Source: Cellulophaga baltica (GTDB lineage Bacteria > Bacteroidota > Bacteroidia > Flavobacteriales > Flavobacteriaceae). Taken from it: DNA of 64,000 nucleotides. The notes below the pieces were generated by a model that was not told where the DNA came from, ran no database searches, and worked only from the letters and a program-made list of their open reading frames with translations. Numbering within the stretch: position 1 is the stretch's first letter; every line of letters begins with the position of its first letter. The position numbers were made by a program, and so were the translations under genes. Of the stretch, positions 25,111 to 33,148 are shown in pieces. The stretch spans positions 220,849 through 284,848 of the forward strand of contig NZ_JAHKQN010000019.1 of assembly GCF_018861125.1 (NCBI RefSeq), in the 5' to 3' direction.

Positions 25111-27529
25111 AATAATAGCAGTATTCTTTTTTTGTGCACAATATAACTATGCGCAAAATGCAACCATACAAGTTTTAGATGTTGATACTTCAGATCCTAT
25201 TGCTGGTGTTAATATATTTGAAGATAAAAATGAATTTATTGGCTTCACAGATGTCAATGGTGTTTTAGTTATTGATGCCTCAGGTAAAATTAGCTTAACC
25301 TTTCAATCATTGGGATACATAACTTCAGAAGAAAATTTTGATATAGGGAATGATAATCAAAACCTCACAGTTAGTTTATTACCTTTAGTTGAGAATTTAA
25401 ATGATGTAGTAATTATCGCAAAGAAAAAAGAGGACTATGCGTTAACTACTTTAAAGCCTGTAGAAGGAACACACATTTATGCAGGTAGAAAAAGTGAGGT
25501 TGTAAACCTAGATTTAATACAAGGAAATAAAGCCTCGAACAATCCAAGGCAAGTATTTTCTAAAGTGGCAGGTTTAAATATTTATGATAGTAATGATGGT
25601 GGTTTACAGTTAAATATTGGTGGTAGAGGCTTAGACCCAAATAGAACAGCAAACTTTAATACACGCCAGAATGATTATGATATTAGTGCTGATGTTTTGG
25701 GCTATCCTGAAAGTTATTATACACCACCAACTGAGGGCTTAGAAAAAATTCAAGTAATTAGAGGTGCAGCTTCTTTACAATACGGGACACAATTCGGTGG
25801 TTTAATTAATTTTATCACAAAATCTCCAGTAAAAAATAAGCCTATCGAATTTATAACTCGTAATACGTTGGGTTCTTATGGTACTTTTTCAAACTTTACA
25901 TCATTAAGTGGTACCGTAAAAAAGTTTGGATATTATGCGTATTATAATGGAAAAACCGGTGATGGATTCAGGCCTAATTCAGATTATGATTCTGATAATT
26001 ATTTTGTGCATTTAGATTATCAGTTTAATGATAAAACCGATGTTGCTTTTGAAATATCTTCGCTTAATTACTTAGCACATCAACCTGGTGGTTTATCTGA
26101 TGTTCAATTTTTAGAAGACCCAACACAAAGTTATTTAGAACGTAATTGGTTTGATGTAGATTGGAAATTATATAATTTTAAAATCAATCACAATTTTAAC
26201 GAAGTGTCAAAATTATCTTTAAGTTTATTTGCTTTAGATGCATCACGAAAAGCTGTTGGTTTTAGAGGAAATCCGTATCAAGTTTCTCCAAATTTATTTA
26301 GTACCAATGCTGATGAAATTGATGAAGATGGTAATTATGTTTTTGAACGTGATTTATTAGTGGGTAATTTTAATAATTACGGAGCAGAAGCTCGGTTTTT
26401 ATCAAGCTATACTATTGCTGATAAAAAACAATATTACTTACTAGGAGCTAAAATTTACAAGGCTAACAATAGCCAAAGACAAGGGCCGGGAAGCACAGGA
26501 GCTGATGCTGATTTTAATTTTGTTGATGACGCAACTTACCCAAATCAAAACGATTTTGATTTTCCTAATTTCAATGCTTCAATATTTGGTGAGCATATAT
26601 TTAATGTAACTGAGTTTGTAAGTTTAACACCAGGTTTTAGGTTTGAACATATTAAGACGGAATCTAAAGGGAGTTATTATGATGCTACTTCTGATACATT
26701 TATTGATGATAACAATCTATTTGTTAGAAACTTTGTGTTGTTTGGTTTAGGAGTGAGTTATAAACCAATAACGGTATTTGAGTTGTACGGGAATATATCT
26801 CAAAATTATAGATCTGTTACTTTTTCTGATATTAGAACAGTAAATCCATCTTTTCTTATTGATGAGAATATTACTGATGAAAAAGGGTTTACAGCAGATT
26901 TAGGCGTTAGAGGTCGTATTGATAAAAGTTTTTCATATGATGCGAATGTGTTTGCCTTGTATTATAATAATAGAATAGGGCAGGTGCTAAATGATAGAGC
27001 TCAATGGGTTAGAAAAAACACAGGTACAGCTTTAATTTACGGTTTGGAGTCTTTATTACAATGGAGTATTAAAGAAACTTACTTTAAGGAAAACAATAAT
27101 ATCAAGTTTGATGTATTTTCAAATTTAGCAATTACAGAGTCTGTATACTTAAAATCAGATGAAGTAAATGTAGCTGGTAATGAGGTGGAATATATACCAA
27201 GGTTTAATTTAAAAACGGGAGTTAGTTTTGGGTGGAAAAACCTATTGTCAAGCTTACAATATACTTTTGTCAGTGAACAATTTACTGATGTAACAAATTC
27301 ACCATATGATCCAGAAAATAATGTAAACGTGATTGGTGCAATACCTAGTTATGATATTTTAGATTTGTCGTTATCGTATAAATTTTCTAGTAATTTTCGT
27401 TTGGAATCTGGTATAAATAATTTGTTAGATAACAGTTACTTTACGCGTAGAGCAACTGGTTATCCTGGTCCTGGAATTATACCAGCGACACCAAGAAACT
27501 ATTATGCTACTTTAGAAATTAAATTTTAA
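25091..27529 (+). CDS. TonB-dependent outer-membrane receptor (FecA-type)
   Basis: An 812-aa receptor. After the signal peptide there is a carboxypeptidase-regulatory-like domain (residues about 25-105: ATIQVLDVDTSDPIAGVNIF...), a plug domain (NPRQVFSKVAGLNIYDSNDGGLQLNIGGRGLDPNRT; EKIQVIRGAASLQYGTQFGG) and a 22-strand barrel ending in YYATLEIKF, with the terminal aromatic residue expected for outer-membrane insertion. It overlaps the HTTM gene and closes the operon. With DUF4856, imelysin and HTTM it most likely takes up ferric iron, a ferric chelate or haem. A convergent terminator follows. Confidence 0.93.
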   Translation: MRLKDFKIIAVFFFCAQYNYAQNATIQVLDVDTSDPIAGVNIFEDKNEFIGFTDVNGVLVIDASGKISLTFQSLGYITSEENFDIGNDNQNLTVSLLPLVENLNDVVIIAKKKEDYALTTLKPVEGTHIYAGRKSEVVNLDLIQGNKASNNPRQVFSKVAGLNIYDSNDGGLQLNIGGRGLDPNRTANFNTRQNDYDISADVLGYPESYYTPPTEGLEKIQVIRGAASLQYGTQFGGLINFITKSPVKNKPIEFITRNTLGSYGTFSNFTSLSGTVKKFGYYAYYNGKTGDGFRPNSDYDSDNYFVHLDYQFNDKTDVAFEISSLNYLAHQPGGLSDVQFLEDPTQSYLERNWFDVDWKLYNFKINHNFNEVSKLSLSLFALDASRKAVGFRGNPYQVSPNLFSTNADEIDEDGNYVFERDLLVGNFNNYGAEARFLSSYTIADKKQYYLLGAKIYKANNSQRQGPGSTGADADFNFVDDATYPNQNDFDFPNFNASIFGEHIFNVTEFVSLTPGFRFEHIKTESKGSYYDATSDTFIDDNNLFVRNFVLFGLGVSYKPITVFELYGNISQNYRSVTFSDIRTVNPSFLIDENITDEKGFTADLGVRGRIDKSFSYDANVFALYYNNRIGQVLNDRAQWVRKNTGTALIYGLESLLQWSIKETYFKENNNIKFDVFSNLAITESVYLKSDEVNVAGNEVEYIPRFNLKTGVSFGWKNLLSSLQYTFVSEQFTDVTNSPYDPENNVNVIGAIPSYDILDLSLSYKFSSNFRLESGINNLLDNSYFTRRATGYPGPGIIPATPRNYYATLEIKF

Positions 27530-27550
27530 AAAGCTATTGTATTCTATTTA

Positions 27551-27588
27551 AAAAGCCTGCTGTATAACTTATACAACAGGCTTTTTTT
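27551..27588. terminator. Bidirectional terminator between the convergent iron units
   Basis: Long stem AAAAGCCTGCTGTATAA / TTATACAACAGGCTTTT with one mismatch and a 1-nt loop centre, T-runs on both strands; it separates the TonB receptor from the minus-strand imelysin. Confidence 0.9.
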
Positions 27589-27604
27589 AAATGTTTTTAT
27601 CTAA

Positions 27605-28675
27605 TTAGTCACCATCATTATCAGTAGGTAACACCGTAACAGATAATAAGCTAGCGCCATCTACAGAGAAATATACAGTAAGATCACCAAGCGCATTGTA
27701 TAAAGTTTCAACCTTTTCTGGGTTTGCTGTAATTGCATCGTATAAGCTAGTATCAATAGCATCAATGCTGGTGTATACATCTTCAAAGCTTGAAGCAATT
27801 AAGCCAGATAATTCTTGTGTATCATCAATTTCATCAACAATACTAGCAAAGTTCACATCGCTTAAACTATAAATATATTCAACTTCTTCAATACTAGATT
27901 TAATAAGCTCTAAAGATGTTTTACTTCTAAAGGCCTCTAATATTTCAAGATCTATATTATCAGAACTCTCTAAGCCTGCAGGTTTTCCAATTTTAGTTAC
28001 CTTAATAACATCTAATATGTTTATTAATTGGTTGAATGCTAAACAACGTGCATTACTTGTACAGGCATCACCATCAGAATTTGCAAACTCTGTTTTATAA
28101 TCATTCTCCCAAAAATCTAGTAATAATTCTGTTTGTCTAAGAACTTCATATGCAACACCAAGCAAATAATTTACTCTAAATTCATTATCTTGCAGCAACG
28201 CTAAAGCTTCAGTTGTATCATGCTCATTAAATAATAAAAACTCCATAGCACCTAAGCCTTTTGAAGTGGTGCTTTTTACACTAATATAACTTGTGTCATA
28301 AGTAGCTTCTTCTTCGATAAGTGTTTCTATAATAGCTGTATTTACCGGAAAATTGTAAATATTAGTGTCATAAAAGTTTTGTTTAACGGGTACATAATTA
28401 TAAGCTCTTAATTTTGAATAAGATTGTGCACTTATCAACCATTGATCTTGTAATAGTGTTAAGTTTTCTGCCGTTTGATTTTCGTTAAACTGATTGATGT
28501 AATCAATTTCTGTTGAGATATTCGTTTGAAAATCAATGATGGCAGGGTAGATGTTTGCTGTGTAAAAATTTTCGTAAAAATCATCTAATGGCTCTGCTGT
28601 GGTAGTTGTATCGTCATTTTTACAAGAAAATGTAAATAACAAGATGCAAAAACTTGATAATAGGTATTTTTTCAT
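27605..28675 (-). CDS. Imelysin-family lipoprotein, degenerate motif
   Basis: A 356-aa lipoprotein (lipobox FSC followed by KNDDTTTT). Helical imelysin body with QDQWLISAQSYSKLRAY and GAMEFLLFNEHD; the GxHxxE motif reads GLGAME, so the Glu is kept but the His is Gly. The C-terminus ends NDGD, like the plus-strand imelysin at 22604-23746. It is the last gene of the minus-strand unit, 1 nt after the di-haem oxidoreductase gene. Function is inferred as iron-related periplasmic or surface binding. Confidence 0.84.
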   Translation of the reverse strand: MKKYLLSSFCILLFTFSCKNDDTTTTAEPLDDFYENFYTANIYPAIIDFQTNISTEIDYINQFNENQTAENLTLLQDQWLISAQSYSKLRAYNYVPVKQNFYDTNIYNFPVNTAIIETLIEEEATYDTSYISVKSTTSKGLGAMEFLLFNEHDTTEALALLQDNEFRVNYLLGVAYEVLRQTELLLDFWENDYKTEFANSDGDACTSNARCLAFNQLINILDVIKVTKIGKPAGLESSDNIDLEILEAFRSKTSLELIKSSIEEVEYIYSLSDVNFASIVDEIDDTQELSGLIASSFEDVYTSIDAIDTSLYDAITANPEKVETLYNALGDLTVYFSVDGASLLSVTVLPTDNDGD

Positions 28676-28676
28676 T

Positions 28677-30113
28677 TTATAATGAGTTTAAAAAGTCTAG
28701 TAGTTGTTGTCTCTCAATAGCAGATAATGCGACAAAATCTTCTTTAGCTTGTTCTGCTTCGCCACCATGCCATAAAATAGCTTCTTCTATGCTACGAGCT
28801 CTACCATCATGTAGTAAAAAAGTATGATCATTGACTGTTTCAATCATCCCTAAGCCCCATAAAGGTTGTGTTCTCCACTCATTTCCTGTTGCTAAAAAAT
28901 CTGCTCTGTTATCAGATAAATCATCACCCATATCGTGCAATAAAAAATCAGAATAAGGCCTTATAGTAATATTTGACATCTGCGGTAACAATTCATAATC
29001 ACTAGTAGTAAATTCATCAATATGACATTTTACACAAGCCAAATCATTAAAAAGAAGCTTGCCTTTTAAAACATCAATATCTTGATAATCTCTTCTGATA
29101 GGAACAGAAATAGCAGCTTGATATACCATTATTCTGCTAAACTGTGTGTCATTTACTTCTACAGTTTCACCTTCGTTTATACCGTTAAATAATTCTGAAC
29201 AATCAACTCCATCAGGACAATTTTCTTCAGGAAAAATAGAAGTTGTTAACCCCATATCACCATTAAAAGCAGCTGCAATTTGTTGCTCTAGTGAGGGTTG
29301 ATTTGCTTTCCATCCGAATTTACCAATAGTTGTTTTTTCTTCACTAACATTCCATACATAATTAGCTTTACCAGAAATACCATCACCATCCGAATCACCT
29401 TCATCTGCATTAGCAAGAATACTTGCATCAGAAAGTGCATCAACAAAACCAAGACCAATAACTTGTTGTCCAACTCTTGGAGATTGTTCAGCACCCGCTA
29501 TACTACCATAATTTTCATTGGTAATAGTATAAATTGGTTTTCTTAACTCATAGGTTTCACCATCATCATAAGTACCGTTAATGTATTCGAAAGTAACATT
29601 AATTGTTCCTTCGGCATCAAAAGTTAAGTTAGCATCATCTTGTAGTTGGTCACCATACCCTGAAAATTTAATAGGACCTGTAATTAAATCATTTCCAGCA
29701 CTTAAACGCAATAAAAACCCTTCAGAAGCAGTACCTGTTTCAGTAATTGGCATACCTCTACCGTCTCTTAAATGGCAAGCACTACATGCCCTTGCGTTAA
29801 ATATAGGTCCTAATCCATCTCTTGATGTTGTAGTTGCAGGTGCTGACACCCAACTTTGATCAAACATGGCGTTACCAACACCAAAAAAGGAAAGTTCTAA
29901 TTCGCTTAAATCAGGAATAGCTCTACCAAAGGCTTTATCAGCCGTGAAAGCTTCAATTGAAAGGTCAGAAACTAAGTTCTCTTCTCCTTCAACATAATTT
30001 AATGCAATAAATGTTGCTTCTTCTGCTTCTTCATCTATAGAAACAAGACCATCATCACTAGAACATGAAAATATAAGTAATGATATAAAGATGGTAATGT
30101 AAATATTCCTCAT
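28677..30113 (-). CDS. Di-haem oxidoreductase-family c-type cytochrome lipoprotein
   Basis: A 478-aa member of the di-haem oxidoreductase (DHOR, thiol oxidoreductase) family. Lipoprotein signal FSC followed by SSDDG. Two c-type haem sites: CSACH (Cys110, Cys113, His114) and CVKCH (Cys360, Cys363, His364). The region also has RDGLGPIFNARACSACHLRDGRG, typical of the family. In many Bacteroidota and Proteobacteria DHOR genes lie between two imelysin genes, as here, and are thought to handle electron transfer for iron uptake. Direction of redox chemistry is unknown. Upstream it is separated from the first imelysin by a hairpin (30129-30162). Confidence 0.9.
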   Translation of the reverse strand: MRNIYITIFISLLIFSCSSDDGLVSIDEEAEEATFIALNYVEGEENLVSDLSIEAFTADKAFGRAIPDLSELELSFFGVGNAMFDQSWVSAPATTTSRDGLGPIFNARACSACHLRDGRGMPITETGTASEGFLLRLSAGNDLITGPIKFSGYGDQLQDDANLTFDAEGTINVTFEYINGTYDDGETYELRKPIYTITNENYGSIAGAEQSPRVGQQVIGLGFVDALSDASILANADEGDSDGDGISGKANYVWNVSEEKTTIGKFGWKANQPSLEQQIAAAFNGDMGLTTSIFPEENCPDGVDCSELFNGINEGETVEVNDTQFSRIMVYQAAISVPIRRDYQDIDVLKGKLLFNDLACVKCHIDEFTTSDYELLPQMSNITIRPYSDFLLHDMGDDLSDNRADFLATGNEWRTQPLWGLGMIETVNDHTFLLHDGRARSIEEAILWHGGEAEQAKEDFVALSAIERQQLLDFLNSL

Positions 30114-30128
30114 AGTTATTTTAACCTT

Positions 30129-30162
30129 AAAAAACTGAAACCTAATAAAAGGTTTCAGTTTT
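30129..30162 (-). terminator. Terminator or attenuator between imelysin and di-haem gene
   Basis: Perfect stem AAAACTGAAACC / GGTTTCAGTTTT with an 8-nt loop; read on the minus strand it ends in a T-run. It would reduce transcription from the imelysin gene into the DHOR gene. Confidence 0.75.
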
Positions 30163-30205
30163 CACTAAACATAGTAATTATAAAAATATACCCTTAAAAG
30201 TATAA

Positions 30206-31435
30206 TTAGTTAATAGTGATGCTTATGCCTAATTCTGAAGCAGCATCTGCTATTGCAGTACCTTGATTTTTTAAAGCAGAAGATAATTCACCTGCAGGTC
30301 CGCCAGAACCTAAAGTCTCTTCACTTACAATTTCATCAAAGTTTTTATCAAGACCTAATAATACATCTAATTTAGATAGTGTATTATCAGCTGCAGTTTC
30401 AAGATCATCAGACGTAGTTTCATTTTGAACAGCAACTAAGTCAATTAATGAAGTTCCTGTAATAACTGTACCATTTAATGAAGTATAAGAACCTTGTATA
30501 ACATTGTTAATTCCGTTTACGTTAGCCCACATATCTTGGTTTGTATTATCAGAAAAACAAGAGTGCTCATTTTCTTGACCTTCATCAATAGCAGGATCAA
30601 TTCTTTCTAAAGCAACTTCACCGTTAGAGATAAAACCTATACCATTTAAAATATTAGTTAAAGCAGTTTCTTCTTCTAAATTTTCAAAAGTTACTCTGTA
30701 CGATCCACCATCTTCCCAGGTATCACTTAAATCTTTTAAATCATTCACTAATAAATCAGTTACAATTTGTAAGTAAATAGATCTTCTGTCTGCGTTTTCT
30801 TCGATAGTATAATCAGTAAAAGGTCTTTCACCTGATCCTGAAAAATCATCATAGTTTCCAGTTTCTTCGTCGTAGTTTAAATCTTGCCCCCAAAGTAAAA
30901 ACTCGATAGCGTGCCAACCTACAGAAATAGAATCATCATTAGGTGTTTCATTATTATTGATCAAGTTTTCTTCTGTTAATTCAAAAGTTTCGTCACCAAT
31001 AATTCCGTTTTGTACTGTTTCACCATCTCCTGTAGAAACATAATCAATATAACCTTCGTCTAAAGGCCAAGCGTTAATTTGCCCTTCAGTAGCTAATAAT
31101 TCTTCGTTGTCAATTGGTCCGTTAGCTTCTCTAAAAGCTTCTGTTTGTCCGTAAAAATCACGAGCATATAACCAAGCATCTCTTGCAGCTTCAAGTGTTT
31201 CTTCTGAAGGTGTTTCTAAAAATGCATTTACTGCAGTTTGTAAACTTACTGCTGATGTATAAGAATCATTGTAATTTGTTGCCGCAATTGTAGCATAAGT
31301 TGCAATAAATTCTGTGTTTGTAACTGCTGATGATGAGTCGTCATCAGTTGAGTTATCATCGTCACTACTACAGCTAGTAAATACTAAAGCCATTACTAAT
31401 GAAGACTTTCCTAAAAGTTTAAGATAATTAGTCAT
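30206..31435 (-). CDS. Imelysin-family (IrpA-like) lipoprotein with intact GxHxxE
   Basis: A 409-aa lipoprotein: lipobox FTSC followed by SSDDDNSTDDDSS, a strong surface-export-type acidic signal. It has the full imelysin signature GWHAIEFLLWGQDL (GxHxxE) and the second family motif HSCFSDNT with nearby Asp. Imelysin/IrpA proteins are needed for growth under low iron in cyanobacteria; members bind rather than cut. This is the one of the three imelysins here with the complete motif. Its promoter carries two direct CTTATTTAGACT copies. It leads the minus-strand unit. Confidence 0.92.
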   Translation of the reverse strand: MTNYLKLLGKSSLVMALVFTSCSSDDDNSTDDDSSSAVTNTEFIATYATIAATNYNDSYTSAVSLQTAVNAFLETPSEETLEAARDAWLYARDFYGQTEAFREANGPIDNEELLATEGQINAWPLDEGYIDYVSTGDGETVQNGIIGDETFELTEENLINNNETPNDDSISVGWHAIEFLLWGQDLNYDEETGNYDDFSGSGERPFTDYTIEENADRRSIYLQIVTDLLVNDLKDLSDTWEDGGSYRVTFENLEEETALTNILNGIGFISNGEVALERIDPAIDEGQENEHSCFSDNTNQDMWANVNGINNVIQGSYTSLNGTVITGTSLIDLVAVQNETTSDDLETAADNTLSKLDVLLGLDKNFDEIVSEETLGSGGPAGELSSALKNQGTAIADAASELGISITIN

Positions 31436-31873
31436 TTATTTTTTCTTATTTAGACTGAGTTAAAATAATTTTAAGCAATATTAATGCTTATTTAGACTTT
31501 ATAAAAATAAAAGTTAAAAAAAGTATGTGTATTTATGTTAAAATTTAGATATAACTATTTAATTATTCTAACATATTTTTTGCAATTATTTCATACCTAA
31601 ATGCTTAGGTTTTTAAGGCGATTTTATACTATAATACATAAATGTTAAGGTGAAAACTTTAAAATATAATTTTTTTTAATGAAAAAAAATATACTTCGAT
31701 TAATACTTTACTTGTTCTGTTTAATGTATTGATTTAAAGTGAGTTTAATTTTTTATTTACAAATTGTTAATAAAACTGTGGAAAAGCTAATGCAACTTTT
31801 GGTTGAAAAATGGCAAATACTTTAGACCTTTATACTCTCAAAACAGAACCATTTTTAATTCCGGCATCATCAC
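31436..31873. other. Divergent intergenic region, imelysin/nrdBA
   Basis: 438 nt with no ORF. Near the imelysin start it holds the TTATTTAGA motifs (31445-31456 and 31488-31499) and a small AAGCA...TGCTT inverted repeat between them. The nrdB-proximal half is AT-rich; I found no clear -7/-33 pair or NrdR-box pair there. Confidence 0.6.
31445..31499. promoter_or_regulatory. Direct repeat of CTTATTTAGACT, candidate iron-responsive operators
   Basis: Two identical 12-mers CTTATTTAGACT at 31445-31456 and 31488-31499, spaced 43 nt start to start (about four helical turns), upstream of the imelysin start (31435, minus strand). The core is shared with the promoter of the facing DUF4856 operon and with the AraC gene. 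Confidence 0.6.
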
Positions 31874-33148
31874 ATGAAAATTACGCACCTTATAAAGAGG
31901 GATTTTACAACAAAACCCTTTCAGTTACATAAAATATCAAATGCTATATTAAAGGCAATGACTTCAGTTGATCATGGTGACCTTTCTGATGCAGAAAAAA
32001 TTTCAAATACGGTGCATGAAGCATTGTTAGAGCGTAATAATTCTGTTGAAAATTACACACCAACTGTTGAAGAAGTTCAAGATTTTGTAGAGACAAAATT
32101 AATGGAAGCTGGCTTTTTTGATGTTGCAAAAGCGTACATACTATATCGTAACGAACAAACACAAAAAAGAAAGACAAATATATTTGAAAAGCGTATTAAT
32201 TTAAAACCATATGAGTATCCACAGTTGTATGAATATGTACCAGCAATACGTCACTCATATTGGATACATTCAGAATTTAATTTCACAAGTGATATTCAAG
32301 ATTTTAAAGCCCGTTTAACAGGTGTTGAACAGAGTGCTATTAAAAATACAATGTTGGCTATTTCTCAAATTGAAGTAGCTGTTAAAAGTTTTTGGGGTGA
32401 TATTTATCACAAAATGCCAAAACCTGAAATAGGATCTGTTGGAGCAACTTTTGCAGAAAGTGAAGTGCGCCACGCAGATGCTTATTCACATCTTCTTGAA
32501 ATTTTAGGCTTAAATAATGAGTTCAAAAATTTAAAGAAAAAGCCTGTAATAATGAAAAGAGTGCAGTATTTAGAAACTGCATTAAAAAATGCTAAAAGTG
32601 AAGATAATAAGGAGTATGCAGAGTCTATACTTTTATTCTCTCTGTTTATTGAGCACGTATCATTATTTTCTCAATTCTTAATTATCATGGCCTTTAATAA
32701 GCATAAGAATATGCTAAAAGGAGTTTCTAATGTAGTAGAAGCAACTTCAAAAGAAGAGCAAATACATGGTGATTTTGGTATTGATATTATCAAAATTATT
32801 AAAGATGAAAATCCAGATTGGTTTGATGCAGATTATAACAAATTAATACAACAAATATGTAAAGATGCTTTTGTTGCAGAAAGTAATGTTGTTGATTGGA
32901 TTTTTGAAGAAGGAGAACTTGATTTCTTGCCAAAAGATGTTATTAATGAATTTATTAAAAACAGATTTAATAACTCACTAGAGAGTATTGGTATTGATAA
33001 AGTATTTGAAGTAAATGAAGAATTATTGTCACAAACAGAATGGTTTGATGATGAAATTATTGGAACTAAGCATGGTGATTTCTTCGTGAAGAGATCTATC
33101 AATTATAGTAAAAGAACACAAAGTATAACTAGCGACGACCTATTTTAG
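31874..33148 (+). CDS. nrdB: Ribonucleotide reductase small subunit with N-terminal ATP-cone
   Basis: A 424-aa class I R2-type subunit. Residues 1-95 (MKITHLIKRDFTTKPFQLHKISNAI...) form an ATP-cone, normally found on NrdA. Residues about 105-400 are the ferritin-like R2 domain with metal ligands in ESEVRHADAY (Glu, His, and the Tyr position kept) and SKEEQIHGDF (Glu, His). The ATP-cone-on-R2 layout is established for Leeuwenhoekiella blandensis NrdB, where dATP binding drives oligomerisation and inhibition; a di-manganese form is known for that group. The metal used here cannot be told. nrdA starts at the base after the nrdB stop. Confidence 0.95.
   Translation: MKITHLIKRDFTTKPFQLHKISNAILKAMTSVDHGDLSDAEKISNTVHEALLERNNSVENYTPTVEEVQDFVETKLMEAGFFDVAKAYILYRNEQTQKRKTNIFEKRINLKPYEYPQLYEYVPAIRHSYWIHSEFNFTSDIQDFKARLTGVEQSAIKNTMLAISQIEVAVKSFWGDIYHKMPKPEIGSVGATFAESEVRHADAYSHLLEILGLNNEFKNLKKKPVIMKRVQYLETALKNAKSEDNKEYAESILLFSLFIEHVSLFSQFLIIMAFNKHKNMLKGVSNVVEATSKEEQIHGDFGIDIIKIIKDENPDWFDADYNKLIQQICKDAFVAESNVVDWIFEEGELDFLPKDVINEFIKNRFNNSLESIGIDKVFEVNEELLSQTEWFDDEIIGTKHGDFFVKRSINYSKRTQSITSDDLF

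Noticed and set aside
29298-29859. Plus-strand ORFs inside the di-haem gene
   Set aside because: Antisense to a gene with two clear CxxCH motifs; no family features.
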